A stretch of 64,000 bases of DNA, taken from positions 1-64,000 of the forward strand of contig NZ_QFWX01000006.1 of assembly GCF_003344045.1 (NCBI RefSeq), written 5' to 3'. The stretch comes from Marinobacter vulgaris (lineage in GTDB: Bacteria; Pseudomonadota; Gammaproteobacteria; Pseudomonadales; Oleiphilaceae). The notes below the pieces were generated by a model. The model was not told where the DNA came from. It saw nothing but the letters and a program-made list of their open reading frames with translations, and did not search any database. Positions within the stretch are counted from its first letter, which is position 1, and each line of letters begins with the position of its first letter. Of the stretch, positions 51,745-60,279 are shown in pieces. The translations under genes were made by a program, and so were the position numbers.

Positions 51745-52218
51745 TTGCGATACCCGTTGCGATTACAGGCCGGCGCCCTGCTGTTGGCAATGGTTATGCC
51801 GCTGGCCCCGGGGCACGCCGCAGAGAATGACGGTGATGCAACCGAGGAGTCGTTACGCAAGGACTTGCAGAGCCTGGATCAGGAGCTGACCGATTTCAGC
51901 AGCGAGCGACGGGAACGATTGATGACGGACATCGAGGAGGTTCTCGGTGCCATTGAGGCCCGTATAGAAACGCTGGACAGTCGCCTGCAGGATAACTGGA
52001 ATTCGGCCGACAGGTTAGAGCGGGCCCAGGCGCAGACTGCGGTGGCAGCGCTCCGCCGTGAACGGTCACGGGTAATGGAATGGCGCCAGCGTATGCAGGA
52101 CAGCACTGATGTTACCTGGGCGTCGATGAAGGATGGTTTCAACGACGCCTTCGACGAACTCGTCGAGGCCTGGCAGAGTGCCGAGCAGAATGTTCGTCAG
52201 GCGGTGAAGGAGAACTGA
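51745..52218 (+). CDS. secreted coiled-coil protein
   Basis: 157 residues if the TTG at 51745 is used: it lies nine bases after AGGAGG, and no ATG exists in frame near it. A signal peptide (LQAGALLLAMVMPLAPGHAA) is followed by a long, Glu/Arg-rich helical region with heptad spacing (LQSLDQELTDFSSERRERLM, VLGAIEARIETLDSRLQ). No domain recognised; probably a periplasmic coiled-coil protein. It is convergent with the PIN gene, overlapping by 80 bases. Confidence 0.6.
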   Translation: MRYPLRLQAGALLLAMVMPLAPGHAAENDGDATEESLRKDLQSLDQELTDFSSERRERLMTDIEEVLGAIEARIETLDSRLQDNWNSADRLERAQAQTAVAALRRERSRVMEWRQRMQDSTDVTWASMKDGFNDAFDELVEAWQSAEQNVRQAVKEN

Positions 52219-52627
52219 CAGGGCGCAGGAATTCCTCCGGCGTGACAATGGGTACCCGCGCCCGTTTGCGACCTGCTAACAGATCGTCGTCGTTGCTGAT
52301 CAGGGTGGCGCCGCTGGCGTCCGCCAGGGCAGCGAACTTGCGGTCGGCGGGGTCTGGCACGTAACGGAATTGGCCCGGGTCGGTCCGGCCCCGGAAGCGC
52401 GCGTCCTTGCGGAACAGGGCCTTGCTGTCGCGCATCGACAGTGGCGGGATCTTGCGAAGGATATACTCGATCTCGCCCCGGGTCTCGTGGTTCCAGACTA
52501 CTCGCAGCTTACCCTTGCGGACCAGCCCGAGGATTTTCGCAGAGGCGCTGTGGCGGTTGAATCCCCCCGCCACCAATACGTTGGTGTCCAGGATAACGTC
52601 CGTTGCCATCAGCGCCGCCTTTGCCAT
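52139..52627 (-). CDS. PIN-domain protein (putative toxin-type ribonuclease)
   Basis: 162 residues if it starts at the ATG 52627, which overlaps the upstream stop codon as TAATG; an ATG at 52609 is the alternative. ILDTNVLVAGGFNRHSASAK supplies the first Asp, with WNHETRGEIEYIL and DPADRKFAALADAS and NDDDLL for the other acids. This matches the PIN family annotated as toxin of a toxin-antitoxin system. No antitoxin gene is adjacent; the upstream partner is instead the 662-residue protein. The basic C-terminal tail RRVRRRRR is unusual. Confidence 0.7.
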   Translation of the reverse strand: MAKAALMATDVILDTNVLVAGGFNRHSASAKILGLVRKGKLRVVWNHETRGEIEYILRKIPPLSMRDSKALFRKDARFRGRTDPGQFRYVPDPADRKFAALADASGATLISNDDDLLAGRKRARVPIVTPEEFLRPVSSPSPPDEHSARHSARPRRVRRRRR

Positions 52628-54615
52628 TAGCGCCCCGCCGCCCAACTGTCTTTCGCCAGCTCCATGGCGCGATTCACTTCGTCGGCCGGCACCTCGCCCG
52701 GCTCGCCCTTTTCGAGGGGGTCATAGTGAAAGACGTACAGGCGGGAGACGAACTCGGCCACCGGTAACGAGGCTTCGCCAAAACGTTCATTGTGGCCGTG
52801 GGTTGAGGTGACGATGCCCTGGCCCCAGTTCTGCCCGCTGTCGTTGTTGGGGTTGAAAAAGTAGACGCGCATGGTTTTGTCCGAATCCAGCGCCAGGCGC
52901 TGGATGGTGATGGCGTGCCAGCCAAGAAAGCGCGTGGCGCTGTCGGTCACAGCAATACCGGCCGGTTGTGGATTGATAACCGGGATGTTGCCGTTGTAGA
53001 AGGGGTGATAGGCAGCGTAAAAATCGCGAATGAAGCCGTCGAAGTCTTTGAGGCCGCCCGTGAATACGTCGACCGCAATTCGAAATCCGTGGCCGACATG
53101 ATCGCCATGAAATTCTGCGTTGACCCATTTGTGCGGATCCTCTCCGCGCCCGACACTGCGCCGCCCCATTTCAAAGTAGATGCGATCCAGATGAGGTACG
53201 GTCAGTAGGGATACCGCATCCACATTCACCGGTGGCTCGGTCGCCAGGCCGGCGCCGAGTTCCCGCGAGGATATACTGTTACCTTCAAAGCGCATCACGA
53301 TTTCATCATCGCGCGCGGCCCAGGCAAGGATCCGCAGCAGCTCCGCCGGCATGTTGTAGGCCCACATGGACAGGGCGCGCGTGGACTGGCAGGTGGGATA
53401 GTTTCCCTGTCCGATTCCCAGCGGGCGCCCGAGCACATTGAGCACGTCGGCGAGCAGAAAGCATTCGGGGGAGCGGCTGCTCCCGAAGACGGCCACAATC
53501 TTCCCGGCGGCAGCGTCGCACAGCGGCAGGCGTATCTGGCGCCACAGGGATGGCGCCACAGGGGGCGAGTAGAGAATGCCCCGCTCCAGCATCATGGCCA
53601 GGCCATAGGCACACTGGCTGGTCTCTGGAAATACGGCCTCATCGATCAGGCGGTGGATCAATGCGGGGTAGCAGTGAAACGCGTCGGCACCTGTATAGCT
53701 CAATCCAAGGGCCGTCGGGATCAGTTCGTTCCAGCGGCCACGCAGATAGCGTATGAACACCGGCATGTAGGCGGACACCAGGCCGGTACTGTGCATGGCC
53801 TGGGCAAAGGCGATGGCCTCCTGTAGCAGGGTGGCATCGTCCATTTCCGCCAGTCGTTCAGAATAGATCTCAAAGCCGGGATCCTCACGGCAACCCTCGG
53901 TGGGGCTGAACACGGCGTTAATCAGTTGCACCGCGTCGTCGCTGACTTCGCCACCCAGCGCGTCCGGTTTTTCCAGGCAGACCGCTATCTGGGTCACCAT
54001 GTGCTTGACGCCCTCTACCTGAACGGGGCGTTGCGCCAGAATACGCCAGACTTCGGCTACCAAGTGTTCCAGGAGGTCTTCGTAGCCCAGATGCCGCAAC
54101 AGGTAGTGATACAGGTTCTGAACCGCGTAGCCGAGCTGATCGGGTCGCAGCCGGTCGCTCTCCTGGAGATCACTGACCACCAGGTCGAGATTCATTGCCA
54201 GTACCTGGGCGAGAAAGTGATGGGCGTGTTCCGCCGAGATGGACGCGTGGGTGTAATCGCCTTTGGCGACGGCCAGAAGGCGTATCTGGCTCAGGCATTC
54301 AACCATTGTTGCCGCCGGTTCCCCGTGGCGAACGGTGCGTGCCGCCAGCGAGGGGACCAGTGTCTGTGGCAAGTCCCAGTCGCTCCCACCAAAGAATCCT
54401 GCCGACTCAATAGCTGGCACGCGCTCGTAAAGCGCCTCCACGCCTTCGGGGCTGAACATCAGCGGTTTTGCCGCGTCGATCACCTCGAATACCGGAGAGA
54501 CACCCTCAATGGCATTGGTTTCAGCAAGGCGGTTGATGGCCGCGTCGAGTGGCTTCAGGAGCTCGACTGACGCGCCGTTATACTGGTTTTCAGGTTCGTT
54601 GTTGGCTCTGGTCAT
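52627..54615 (-). CDS. 662-residue protein of unknown function in ketosynthase operon
   Basis: A large, mostly helical, soluble protein without signal peptide or membrane segments. Segments such as FYAAYHPFYNGNIPVINPQP, MGRRSVGRGEDPHKWVNAEF and YFFNPNNDSGQNWGQGIVTS contain many His, Asp and Asn residues that could form an active site, but no known motif is recognised. It lies between the ketosynthase fusion (89 bases upstream) and the PIN gene (TAATG overlap), so it is probably translated with them. Confidence 0.6.
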   Translation of the reverse strand: MTRANNEPENQYNGASVELLKPLDAAINRLAETNAIEGVSPVFEVIDAAKPLMFSPEGVEALYERVPAIESAGFFGGSDWDLPQTLVPSLAARTVRHGEPAATMVECLSQIRLLAVAKGDYTHASISAEHAHHFLAQVLAMNLDLVVSDLQESDRLRPDQLGYAVQNLYHYLLRHLGYEDLLEHLVAEVWRILAQRPVQVEGVKHMVTQIAVCLEKPDALGGEVSDDAVQLINAVFSPTEGCREDPGFEIYSERLAEMDDATLLQEAIAFAQAMHSTGLVSAYMPVFIRYLRGRWNELIPTALGLSYTGADAFHCYPALIHRLIDEAVFPETSQCAYGLAMMLERGILYSPPVAPSLWRQIRLPLCDAAAGKIVAVFGSSRSPECFLLADVLNVLGRPLGIGQGNYPTCQSTRALSMWAYNMPAELLRILAWAARDDEIVMRFEGNSISSRELGAGLATEPPVNVDAVSLLTVPHLDRIYFEMGRRSVGRGEDPHKWVNAEFHGDHVGHGFRIAVDVFTGGLKDFDGFIRDFYAAYHPFYNGNIPVINPQPAGIAVTDSATRFLGWHAITIQRLALDSDKTMRVYFFNPNNDSGQNWGQGIVTSTHGHNERFGEASLPVAEFVSRLYVFHYDPLEKGEPGEVPADEVNRAMELAKDSWAAGR

Positions 54616-54704
54616 AGCGTCCTATCCTTCAGTGAACCTCAGGACATGTCAACTCGGCCCTCAGAGTCATCGCAATGCTGCACTAGCATGCCATCAGGTT
54701 CTGC

Positions 54705-56615
54705 TTACGTATGGAATGCCTCCTTGATATCTTCAATGGAGGAATGCGCCTTCGTCGACGACGGGCTCATGGCGAGGGCAGTTGTCACCTCCGGTGCCAC
54801 CATCGCAGGCTCCAGTGACAGGATAACGTAGCCGCCAACGGCCCCGGCGCCGAAGCCGGGAGCAAAAACCAGCGAGCGTTTGTCGATCGCTTTATCGAAG
54901 ACGGCGTCGGCGAGCGCGATCGGGATGCTCGCGGCAGAGGCGTTGCCGACCTCGGAGATGTTGAAGTAAATGTCGTTGGCGTCAATGCCCTGGGCCTCGG
55001 TGATCTCGGTGATCATGGTCTTGTTGGCCTGGTGAGGTACGATGATGTCGATATCGAGTCCGAGCCCGGACAGCTCGCCCATCATCTGGTTCAGGTAGCG
55101 CTTGACCAGCGCCTTGACCTCGGGGCCGTAGACCGTGATGTCGTTGTCGAAATCGTGATTCGGCCAGATGATCGAGTTCACTTGGCTGGCGGGCCCGCTG
55201 GCATAGGTCTGGACCACGTGGATGTCGCGTTCACCATCGGATGGCGCGATCACCACGGCGGCGGCGCCGTCGCCAAAGATCATCCGCGACGGTCGGGCAT
55301 TGCCGATCTTGTCCGAGAACTTCTCGGCCATGACCAGAAGGACCGGGCGTTCGATCTCCTGCAGCAGGCGGACCGCTTCGGCGACGCCATAGGGAAAGCC
55401 GGCGCAGGCCGCGACGATGTCGGCGGAGCAGTGGGTCTGCAGGATGCCCAGCTGGCCGGAGAGCCAGGTGGCGGTCGACGGGATCAGTCGGCTTGAGGTG
55501 CAGGAGCAGAATAGTACTGCACCGATCTCCTCGGCCCCGCGACCGGCATGCCTGAGGGCTGCCCGTGCGGCCTCAAGAGCGATATTCTCCAGTGGCTCGG
55601 CGGTATAGCGGCGCCGTTCGATGCCGGTTTTGTCAGCGATTTCCTTCGCGCTCATCGGTGACCACGAGGACGGGGAATTGCGCACCACATCCTCGTTTGA
55701 GCAGATGACCTCACCCTTGCGGACGGCCAGCGCCTCGATCTTCGGCTGGATCGGCGAACTGTCACCGATCACCGTCGGCGGATAGGGCCGAACGGGCTCA
55801 ACGGCAGGATCCGGCGTCGGCGCCTGCCTGGCAACGGTGGCACCCTTCTTTTCGCGGTTGATGAATTCAAGCACGTGGCGGTTTTTCGGATAGAACAGCA
55901 CGACGATGTCGTCATCCTGCATCTCGGCCAGCGGCTTCAGCCGGGCCTGGCTCCGGTCCCAGGGCTGCTGGTTGTGCAGCACCATAGACCAGCGCCGGAG
56001 CGCCTCAAGTTCAGCCTGCTGGTCGGAAACATCGAGGATGTCGTCGATGCTGAAACGCGGGTGGTCGGGATCATAGTTGCCAAGGGTGGTCGTGCTGGCC
56101 CCGGCAGCGGCAAGCGCTTCGGCAATCGTGGCCTTGATCGGCGGCAGTGAGGTTGCGTGATAGAGCTTGTTGGAAAAGCAGTCGAAGAGCAGGTCGAACA
56201 GCTCGTCTTCAGCGGTTGCGCTCCACTTGGCAGGCAGCTGCGCGTAAGCTTCGCGGACACTTGCGGTCTTGGCTTCCCGTCCCTCCCAGGGCTGCAGCAG
56301 GGGCACAAAGACATCGTCGCGGTTCCGCGGGACATCACGCCAGCGCATCGGCTGCTTGTCATACATTACCAGCGCGTACCGGTTTGCCCAGAACAGGTGC
56401 AGACCGATGTCGCGCAACAGGTCATAGCGCGTCCCATAGCTCCCCGCAGCGGCCCGCTCGGCGATTTCGGTACCGGTCGGCGCTTTGACTTCGAAATCGC
56501 GCCGGATAATCGCTTTCAGCTGGTCAAGATTGCTGATGGTCGAAAAGTCGAGCTCGGTAAAGATGCTTGAGGGAAACACCAGTTTTCCATGCTTGTTCAG
56601 TCGAAACGGCTTCAT
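54705..56615 (-). CDS. beta-ketoacyl synthase III fused to a 290-residue N-terminal module
   Basis: 636 residues from the ATG at 56615 (AAGGAG upstream; the open frame to 56729 is not used). Residues 1-265 are an unrecognised module, followed by a Pro-rich linker (about 265-290). Residues 295-610 form a KAS III-type thiolase fold with Cys in DIVAACAGFPYG (about 404), His in VPHQANKTMI and Asn in SEVGNASAASIP. The catalytic C-H-N triad is therefore complete. Normal FabH is about 320 residues. It probably condenses acyl chains in a special lipid or metabolite pathway. Confidence 0.75.
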   Translation of the reverse strand: MKPFRLNKHGKLVFPSSIFTELDFSTISNLDQLKAIIRRDFEVKAPTGTEIAERAAAGSYGTRYDLLRDIGLHLFWANRYALVMYDKQPMRWRDVPRNRDDVFVPLLQPWEGREAKTASVREAYAQLPAKWSATAEDELFDLLFDCFSNKLYHATSLPPIKATIAEALAAAGASTTTLGNYDPDHPRFSIDDILDVSDQQAELEALRRWSMVLHNQQPWDRSQARLKPLAEMQDDDIVVLFYPKNRHVLEFINREKKGATVARQAPTPDPAVEPVRPYPPTVIGDSSPIQPKIEALAVRKGEVICSNEDVVRNSPSSWSPMSAKEIADKTGIERRRYTAEPLENIALEAARAALRHAGRGAEEIGAVLFCSCTSSRLIPSTATWLSGQLGILQTHCSADIVAACAGFPYGVAEAVRLLQEIERPVLLVMAEKFSDKIGNARPSRMIFGDGAAAVVIAPSDGERDIHVVQTYASGPASQVNSIIWPNHDFDNDITVYGPEVKALVKRYLNQMMGELSGLGLDIDIIVPHQANKTMITEITEAQGIDANDIYFNISEVGNASAASIPIALADAVFDKAIDKRSLVFAPGFGAGAVGGYVILSLEPAMVAPEVTTALAMSPSSTKAHSSIEDIKEAFHT

Positions 56616-56677
56616 GAATGCTCCTTGCTGATACCCGGTAATTGCCAGCTTCTCGATGTGGTGTAACAGGCAGTATA

Positions 56678-56703
56678 GGAAAGATCGGGAAAGATTTATT
56701 TTA
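56678..56703 (+). repeat. dispersed repeat, copy 24
   Basis: GGAAAGATCGGGAAAGATTT then ATTTTA: a diverged core in the divergent region between the ketosynthase and cytochrome genes. Confidence 0.65.
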
Positions 56704-56816
56704 TTCGGGCACTTTGTGTGGTCGTCCATCCTGGTCTAAGTTTCAGCTTGAGGTGTCAGAGTTACCCTGGACCGTTTGCAGTGGTCCCGTCTGAATCAAC
56801 CAGGGAGGGATTGGCT

Positions 56817-57164
56817 ATGAAATCTAAACTCTTACCCGCCATGCTGGCGGGTGTCCTTTGCCTGGGGGCTGGCTCAGTATTTGCCGAATCCCATGGCATG
56901 ACCAGTATGCAGCTGGCCGAGGAAAAGAAGTGCACGGCCTGCCATGCTGTCAATGAAAGTGAAGCCCTATCAGTAGCGCCATCGTTCCGGAGTATCGCCC
57001 AGAGGTATTCGATGAATGAGTCTGATCGGCTGGTTCAGGTTGTGCTGACTGGCGGAGAGGATCACTGGGGCAATACCGAAATGCCGGATATGGGGGTTCG
57101 CACTGACGTCAGTCGTGAAGATGCTGAAAGGCTCGTGAAGTGGATTCTGGAGATGGAGGAGTAA
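56817..57164 (+). CDS. class I cytochrome c, small
   Basis: 115 residues from the ATG at 56817 (AGGGAGGG upstream). Signal peptide to VFAE (about 24), haem site KKCTACHAVNESE (CTACH, about 39-43) and a distal Met candidate in NTEMPDMGV. It is the size of c-551/c-555 electron carriers, periplasmic. The ion channel frame follows immediately in the same reading frame after the stop codon, and its likely SD sequence is inside this gene's 3' end. Confidence 0.8.
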   Translation: MKSKLLPAMLAGVLCLGAGSVFAESHGMTSMQLAEEKKCTACHAVNESEALSVAPSFRSIAQRYSMNESDRLVQVVLTGGEDHWGNTEMPDMGVRTDVSREDAERLVKWILEMEE

Positions 57165-57167
57165 ACG

Positions 57168-58028
57168 ATTAGCGAGAAAGAAAAACCGGGCGGTTTGGGA
57201 ATCAAAACCCGCCTGTTTCAGATCATTTTCGAATCAGACACCCGCTTGGCCAAAGGCTTTGATATTTTTCTGGCTTTGCTGATATTTCTCAGCGTCGGAA
57301 TCATCTTGCTGGATAGTGTCCCGGAATATCATGACCGCTTCGGTGACATCTTTTATGCGCTGGAATGGGGGGTAACGCTGCTGTTCACTGTTGAGCTCGG
57401 CCTGCGTATTTACTGTCTGGAGAAACCGACGCTCTACCTGAAAAGCTTTTACGGGGTTATCGACGTTCTGGCGGTTCTGCCTACCTGGCTGGCACTTCTG
57501 TTCCCCGGTGCGCAGACCCTGGTAGTGGTGCGCCTGCTGCGGACCTTGCGCCTGTTCCGGGTGCTGGAAATGATGGCGCTGGTGGGCGAGGGCCGCCTGC
57601 TGATGGACGCACTGGTTCGCAGCCGGGACCAGATCCTGCTTTTTCTGTTCACAGTGCTGATACTTGTCACCATTTTTTCTTCTCTTCTCTATCTCATTGA
57701 GCCCGCCGAAGCGGGCTTCAGCAGTATTCCCAAATCCATTTACTGGGGAATAGTGACGCTGACGACGGTGGGCTATGGCGATATAACGCCGATTACCCCC
57801 TGGGGGCAGTTCATTTCCATGATGATTATGCTGACAGGCTACTCGATTATTGCGCTTCCCGCTGGCGTCTTTTCCGCGGAAGTCATTCGTGCCCTGCGGG
57901 CGGAACGTTATTCCGACGAAGCCTGCCCGGGGTGCGGTAAGCACCAACACGAAACTGACGCCAGGTACTGTAAATATTGCGGAACCTGGCTTGACGAAGA
58001 GAAGCCGGAGCCGGTCGGTTCCGGCTGA
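57168..58028 (+). CDS. voltage-gated-type potassium ion channel with C-terminal zinc ribbon
   Basis: About 286 residues if it starts at ATT 57168. The six-helix ion-transport fold is complete, with S4-type VVVRLLRTLRLFRVLEMM and selectivity filter TLTTVGYGDITPITP; two CxxC pairs (CPGCG, CKYCG) form a C-terminal zinc ribbon. No ATG or GTG lies between the preceding stop and the conserved part: TTG at 57195 lacks an SD, whereas GGAGGA is seven bases before ATT at 57168. A 96-base piece of this gene was copied to 35539-35634. Confidence 0.8.
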   Translation: MSEKEKPGGLGIKTRLFQIIFESDTRLAKGFDIFLALLIFLSVGIILLDSVPEYHDRFGDIFYALEWGVTLLFTVELGLRIYCLEKPTLYLKSFYGVIDVLAVLPTWLALLFPGAQTLVVVRLLRTLRLFRVLEMMALVGEGRLLMDALVRSRDQILLFLFTVLILVTIFSSLLYLIEPAEAGFSSIPKSIYWGIVTLTTVGYGDITPITPWGQFISMMIMLTGYSIIALPAGVFSAEVIRALRAERYSDEACPGCGKHQHETDARYCKYCGTWLDEEKPEPVGSG

Positions 58029-58157
58029 AAACCGTGACGGCGCCATGCTCTCCGAAGCCAAGGCACCCGGACATTGCCGATGGCCATTTGTTACTCAGCA
58101 AGATCCTGAAATGTGTCCTACCATTGGAGATGTAGCACCTCACTCAAGGAATGGGTC

Positions 58158-58592
58158 ATGAACATAATCAATAGTGCACAGCGTTTGCTTTTCTGTTCTG
58201 TTCTTGCCGCATCGATGGTTTCCGGGGCCAATGGAGCAACGCCTGCGCCCGAAGGAGCGGCGGTGTATTTTGTTACGCCGCTTGACGGGCAGACCGTGAG
58301 TTCGCCGCTGACGGTGAGGTTCGGCCTCGAAGGCCTGGGAGTGGCGCCGGCCGGCGTGGAACGCGAGGGCACCGGGCACCACCACCTGCTGGTGGATGTC
58401 GATGAGCTGCCGCCGCTGGACGAGCCGGTTCCTGCCGATGACCGCCATATTCATTTTGGCGGTGGACAGACCCAGACCACCGTGGAACTGTCGCCGGGGG
58501 AGCATACTCTGCAATTACTGGTAGGAGATCACCTGCACATACCTCATGAGCCGCCGGTCATGTCCGAGAAAATTACTGTCACGGTGGAGTAA
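58158..58592 (+). CDS. DUF4399 secreted protein
   Basis: 144 residues from the ATG at 58158. A signal peptide (to GANGA, about 27) is followed by the DUF4399 pattern: YFVTPLDGQTVSSPLTVRF, GVEREGTGHHHLLVDVDELP and DRHIHFGGGQTQTTVELSPG then HTLQLLVGDHLHIPH. The many histidines (HHH, HIHF, HIPH) suggest metal binding. Periplasmic beta protein of unknown function. It lies 10 bases from the convergent aldolase gene. Confidence 0.8.
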   Translation: MNIINSAQRLLFCSVLAASMVSGANGATPAPEGAAVYFVTPLDGQTVSSPLTVRFGLEGLGVAPAGVEREGTGHHHLLVDVDELPPLDEPVPADDRHIHFGGGQTQTTVELSPGEHTLQLLVGDHLHIPHEPPVMSEKITVTVE

Positions 58593-58602
58593 CGGCAGAG
58601 CG

Positions 58603-59613
58603 TCACGACTGATAGAACCGTTGGATGGCATCCAGCAGTTGATCCACATCCTGGCGGTTCACATCCAGGTGCGTCACAAAGCGGATCGGGTCTCCTGCTG
58701 TGATCAGAATGCCCTGGCCAGCCAGGTAATCCCGCAGTTGCTCGGCCCTGCCGATCCGGCAGCGGGCATAGACGATGTTGGTCTGGGTACTGGCGGGGTT
58801 GATGTCCAGTTGCGGAATTCCAGCCAGGCCGGCGCCCAGGTAGTCGGCGTTGGCGTGATCCTCAGATAGCCGCAGCGGCCCCTGCTCAAGGGCGATTCGC
58901 CCGGCAGCGGCGAGTATGCCGGCCTGGCGCATGCCGCCACCGAGCATTTTGCGCAGGCGTGTTGCGCGCTCAATAAAGGTTTTTGTGCCCAGTAGCAGCG
59001 ACCCGACCGGTGCGCCCAGCCCTTTCGAGAGGCAGACGCTGACCGAATCATAGTGTCTGGTTATCTCGGTCACATCACAGCTGGATTTTACCGCGGCATT
59101 GAATACCCGGGCGCCATCGAGGTGCAGCAGAAGTTTATGCTCGTTGCACAAGGCGCGGGCCTGGCGCTGATAGTCCAGTGACAGTACCTTGCCGCCGATG
59201 GTGTTTTCCAGCGAAAGCAGGCGGGTACTCGCAAAATGGATGTCATCGGCCTTGATGGCCGCTTTTGCTTTGTCGAGGCTGATGCTGCCGTCCGGCTCGT
59301 TCTCGATCGGTTGCGGTTGCACGCTGCCCAGTACGGCGGCGCCACCGCCCTCGTAGCGGTAGTTGTGCGCGGACTGGCCGCAGAGGTATTCATCCCCCCG
59401 GCCACAATGGCTCATGATTGCCAGCAGGTTGGCCTGGGTGCCGGTGGCGGTGAACAGGGCCGCTTCGAAGCCCAGGCGGTCAGCGGCGGAGGCCTGCAGG
59501 CTGTTCACGGTGGGGTCGTCACCGTACACGTCGTCTCCCACCTCGGCGCTGGCCATGGCATCGCGCATTTTTGCGGTCGGGCGGGTAACGGTATCGCTGC
59601 GGAAATCGATCAT
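58603..59613 (-). CDS. ltaE: low-specificity L-threonine aldolase
   Basis: 336 residues, PLP fold type I. It starts MIDFRSDTVTRPTAKMRDAM, contains EVGDDVYGDDPTVNSLQ, the PLP-binding Lys in SVSVCLSKGLGAPVG (about 198), HLDGARVFNAA (Asp/Arg of the cofactor pocket) and RVLSLENT-type active-site loop (LLSLENTIGG). It cleaves L-threonine or allo-threonine to glycine and acetaldehyde in the cytoplasm. The length matches the family. Confidence 0.85.
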   Translation of the reverse strand: MIDFRSDTVTRPTAKMRDAMASAEVGDDVYGDDPTVNSLQASAADRLGFEAALFTATGTQANLLAIMSHCGRGDEYLCGQSAHNYRYEGGGAAVLGSVQPQPIENEPDGSISLDKAKAAIKADDIHFASTRLLSLENTIGGKVLSLDYQRQARALCNEHKLLLHLDGARVFNAAVKSSCDVTEITRHYDSVSVCLSKGLGAPVGSLLLGTKTFIERATRLRKMLGGGMRQAGILAAAGRIALEQGPLRLSEDHANADYLGAGLAGIPQLDINPASTQTNIVYARCRIGRAEQLRDYLAGQGILITAGDPIRFVTHLDVNRQDVDQLLDAIQRFYQS

Positions 59614-59801
59614 GGTGAGGCTGCTCGTGAGTTATCGGGGTTGGCGCATTCTACAAGCCACCACACAGATCGACCATGTTCAAAATATTCTGCTACCAAA
59701 GTGCTGCTGATTCCGCCATTTCGTACGATGGACATCGGGGGATTGTCTTTGGGACAGTGGTGGCGGCACAACAACAAACAAAACAAACAAGAGAGGCGAT
59801 C

Positions 59802-60227
59802 ATGAGCGAATATCAGGGAAGTTGTTTTTGCGGAACCGTTAAGTTTCAGGTGTCCGGGGCGCCGGAGGCAATGGGGTATTGCCACTGTGATTCATGCCGT
59901 CGCTGGTCTGCCGGGCCGGTAAACGCCTTTTCCCTCTGGCCCATCAAGAACTTGCAGGTGTTATCCGGTGCCGATCAGGTTGGCGAATATCATCTTACCG
60001 AGCAGAGCTACCGCAAATGGTGTAAGCATTGCGGTGGGCATGTGTTCACAGATCACCCGGCGTGGGACCTGGTGGATGTGTACGTCGCCAATCTCCCTGG
60101 CCTGACATTCGAGCCGGCGTTGCACGTGCATTATCAGGAATCGGTGCTGCCGATCCGGGACGGATTGCCAAAAATGAAAGATATGCCCGCTGAAATGGGC
60201 GGGTCGGGTGAGACGTTGCCGGAGTAG
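59802..60227 (+). CDS. GFA-family (glutathione-dependent formaldehyde-activating-like) protein
   Basis: 141 residues from the ATG at 59802 (GAGAGGCG upstream); the frame to 59676 is not used. Zinc ligands: YQGSCFCGTVKF (CxC), GYCHCDSCRRWSAG (CxCxxC) and WCKHCGGHVFTDHP (CxxC), the classic GFA pattern with seven conserved Cys. Members are mostly of unknown function despite the name. The protein is cytoplasmic. Confidence 0.85.
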   Translation: MSEYQGSCFCGTVKFQVSGAPEAMGYCHCDSCRRWSAGPVNAFSLWPIKNLQVLSGADQVGEYHLTEQSYRKWCKHCGGHVFTDHPAWDLVDVYVANLPGLTFEPALHVHYQESVLPIRDGLPKMKDMPAEMGGSGETLPE

Positions 60228-60252
60228 AGCGCTGCAAGTTCTGCAAAATGGG

Positions 60253-60271
60253 GGAGGGCATGGAGCCCTCC
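60253..60271. terminator. hairpin between convergent genes
   Basis: GGAGGGC and GCCCTCC form a 7-bp perfect stem around ATGGA, between the GFA and GST gene ends. It could stop transcription from both sides; there is no T-run. Confidence 0.5.
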
Positions 60272-60279
60272 GCCAGCAT

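Noticed and set aside
52139..52627. Classical toxin-antitoxin pair
   Set aside because: No small antitoxin-like gene is adjacent to the PIN gene; its upstream neighbour is a 662-residue protein.
57180..57194. Repeat copy AAAAACCGGGCGG before the ion channel
   Set aside because: Only the left 11 bases match and they are codons of the channel's likely N-terminus; probably coincidence.
58028..58045. Repeat-like GAAAACCGTGACGG after the ion channel stop
   Set aside because: Only half of the element is present, too short to count as a copy.
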